From positions 310,001-374,000 of the forward strand of contig JAEUSM010000006.1 of the NCBI GenBank assembly GCA_016788785.1: a stretch of 64,000 nt of DNA, written 5' to 3'. Positions 63,080 through 64,000 of the stretch are shown here, in pieces; positions within the stretch are counted from its first letter, which is position 1, and every line of letters begins with the position of its first letter. Source of the stretch: Candidatus Kapaibacterium sp. GTDB taxonomy: Bacteria; Bacteroidota; Ignavibacteria; Kapaibacteriales; JAEUSM01. Under the pieces are notes generated by a model. That model was not told the origin of the DNA and searched no databases. It saw only the letters and a program-made list of their open reading frames with translations. Position numbers and translations under genes: made by a program.

Positions 63080-63996
63080 GAGTTGTATATACTTACGATT
63101 GTAATCACTATTGAAACAAAAAGAAGTGTGTACCAAATACCTTTGTGGAGAAAGTTTTTCAATATGGCAATTTCTGCAAATGTATTTGTTTGAACATTCT
63201 CTGCAATTCCGAACATTTTTGTTACGAGAAAAATTCCAAATAGACCCAAAAAAGAACCAGATACTGTTGTAATAGTATTTTCCTGAGTTAGTAAAACAGC
63301 CGTAAGCATTCCCATTCCAAGTGAAAATGAAGTAATAAGGAGCAATGTTGCTTTTTTTGAACCAATTAAAGCTACTAATGTTCTTTTTCCGCCTATTTTA
63401 TCACTTGATTCATCTGAAAGTCCACTTGCAATAGCAGATGATAACGACAAAAAAAAGCTTGGTATCAACCAAATAAAATCGTGTTTAGATAATGTAGTGC
63501 CGAACAATTGAAAAATCGTGAACGGAATAACTATTGATATACCCATCGCTTCTAACAGCTCTCCACCACCACGATAATTCAATCGAAATGGACGTAAAGA
63601 ATACATCCAAAATGTCGCAATTGATAGTAAAATCCCAGAAAGTGAAATAGCATAAAAATACAAGTATGCTATTATACCAACAAACAAAACGAGTGCTAAC
63701 GAAAGTATACCTGTACCTAAGACTTGATTTTCGGTAAGAATACCATCAGGAATTGTTTTTGGAGAACAATGTTCAGGAAACATTGCACGTTTGATTCTAT
63801 CGACTTCTACATCAGCATAGTCATTCAAAAGGACTATATATACTACCAAGAAGAAAATATATAACAGACCTAAAATTATACTTGAGACAGGTAGAAACTC
63901 AGTCGTATGATATAGTAACGAAACAGAAAACACATAGGGAACAAGTACTTTTGGCCAACTTCCCAATTTTAGTGAATAAACTACTTTTTTAAACAA
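63076..63996 (-). CDS. UbiA-family prenyltransferase
   Basis: Integral membrane aromatic prenyltransferase of about 306 aa with eight or nine helices. The first Asp-rich motif is NDYADVEVDRIKR (about 58-70). The second is GLSDESSDKIGGKR near 193-206. These bind the magnesium-diphosphate of the prenyl donor. MenA-like (menaquinone) or prenylglycerol-type specificity cannot be separated from sequence. The start is uncertain: a TTG at 63994-63996 opens the frame four bases from the window edge, so the true ATG may lie outside. It is the first gene of the coupled pair. Confidence 0.9.
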   Translation of the reverse strand: MFKKVVYSLKLGSWPKVLVPYVFSVSLLYHTTEFLPVSSIILGLLYIFFLVVYIVLLNDYADVEVDRIKRAMFPEHCSPKTIPDGILTENQVLGTGILSLALVLFVGIIAYLYFYAISLSGILLSIATFWMYSLRPFRLNYRGGGELLEAMGISIVIPFTIFQLFGTTLSKHDFIWLIPSFFLSLSSAIASGLSDESSDKIGGKRTLVALIGSKKATLLLITSFSLGMGMLTAVLLTQENTITTVSGSFLGLFGIFLVTKMFGIAENVQTNTFAEIAILKNFLHKGIWYTLLFVSIVITIVSIYNS

Positions 63997-64000
63997 TGAT

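Noticed and set aside
1-64000. CRISPR arrays, tRNA or rRNA genes, insertion sequences, phage genes
   Set aside because: I looked for regular repeats, cloverleaf-like sequences, transposase or integrase motifs and terminal repeats and saw none; a dedicated scan with tRNAscan-SE or an IS database could still find a missed tRNA.

Overview
The window is AT-rich, densely packed bacterial chromosome: roughly 50 protein genes, no gap above 300 bases, and no RNA gene, insertion sequence, phage gene or CRISPR array that I could see. The lineage looks like the Bacteroidota/Chlorobiota/Ignavibacteriota superphylum. Three secreted proteins end in type IX secretion sorting tails. Promoter-like sites follow the Bacteroidota pattern (TTTG, about 20 bases, TAnnTTTG). 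Shine-Dalgarno sequences are scarce. PurL is the short (about 750 aa) form rather than the long fused enzyme of many Bacteroidota, which leans towards an Ignavibacteria/Kapabacteria-like branch; that placement is inference.

Layout. 1-8.8 kb: end of a phosphohexomutase gene (minus), then a forward run ybaB-recR-methyltransferase-GH13-like protein-HAD phosphatase-ftsQ-ftsA-ftsZ. 8.8-17.6 kb (minus): two T9SS-tailed secreted proteins (an M1 aminopeptidase and a large Ig-like/regulatory-domain protein), mtaB and a secreted S41-type peptidase. 17.7-21.6 kb: trxB, convergent with a three-gene FecBCD-like metal-chelate importer. 21.7-29.4 kb (plus): two secreted proteins of unknown role, then a tripartite efflux operon (TolC, MacA, a MacB-type ATPase and two tandem permeases). 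29.4-37.8 kb (minus): barrel-like envelope protein, MsbA-like exporter, TlpA-like thiol protein, a receiver-like orphan, SirB1-like, LOG-family, FolM-like SDR and YgfZ genes, largely overlapping. 37.9-44 kb: T9SS subtilisin, TPR protein, ferritin-like protein and lipoprotein metalloprotease. 44-51.6 kb (plus): comB, an FtsK-like protein with degenerate motor motifs, recN, a small HD-domain (MESH1/SpoT-like) protein and an LptA/OstA-like protein. 51.8-62.3 kb (plus): dnaB, purL, a Rieske oxygenase, alaS, purD, an epimerase and a PolB-like 3'-5' exonuclease. 62.3-64 kb (minus): an unrecognised gene translationally coupled to a UbiA prenyltransferase.

Functionally the window mixes core cell-cycle and genome-maintenance genes (ftsQAZ, ftsK-like, recR, recN, ybaB, dnaB), purine synthesis (purL, purD), envelope traffic and extracellular proteolysis. 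The most unusual signals are housekeeping-family proteins lacking residues expected to be essential: the FtsK-like protein (Walker B Glu and DPK motif), the MESH1-like protein (metal-binding Asp), the ferritin-like protein (helix-B Glu) and the GH13-like protein (the invariant Arg). Transcription terminators are also folded into coding sequence or pressed against start and stop codons. I saw no cluster that I can confidently call a new defence or mobile system.
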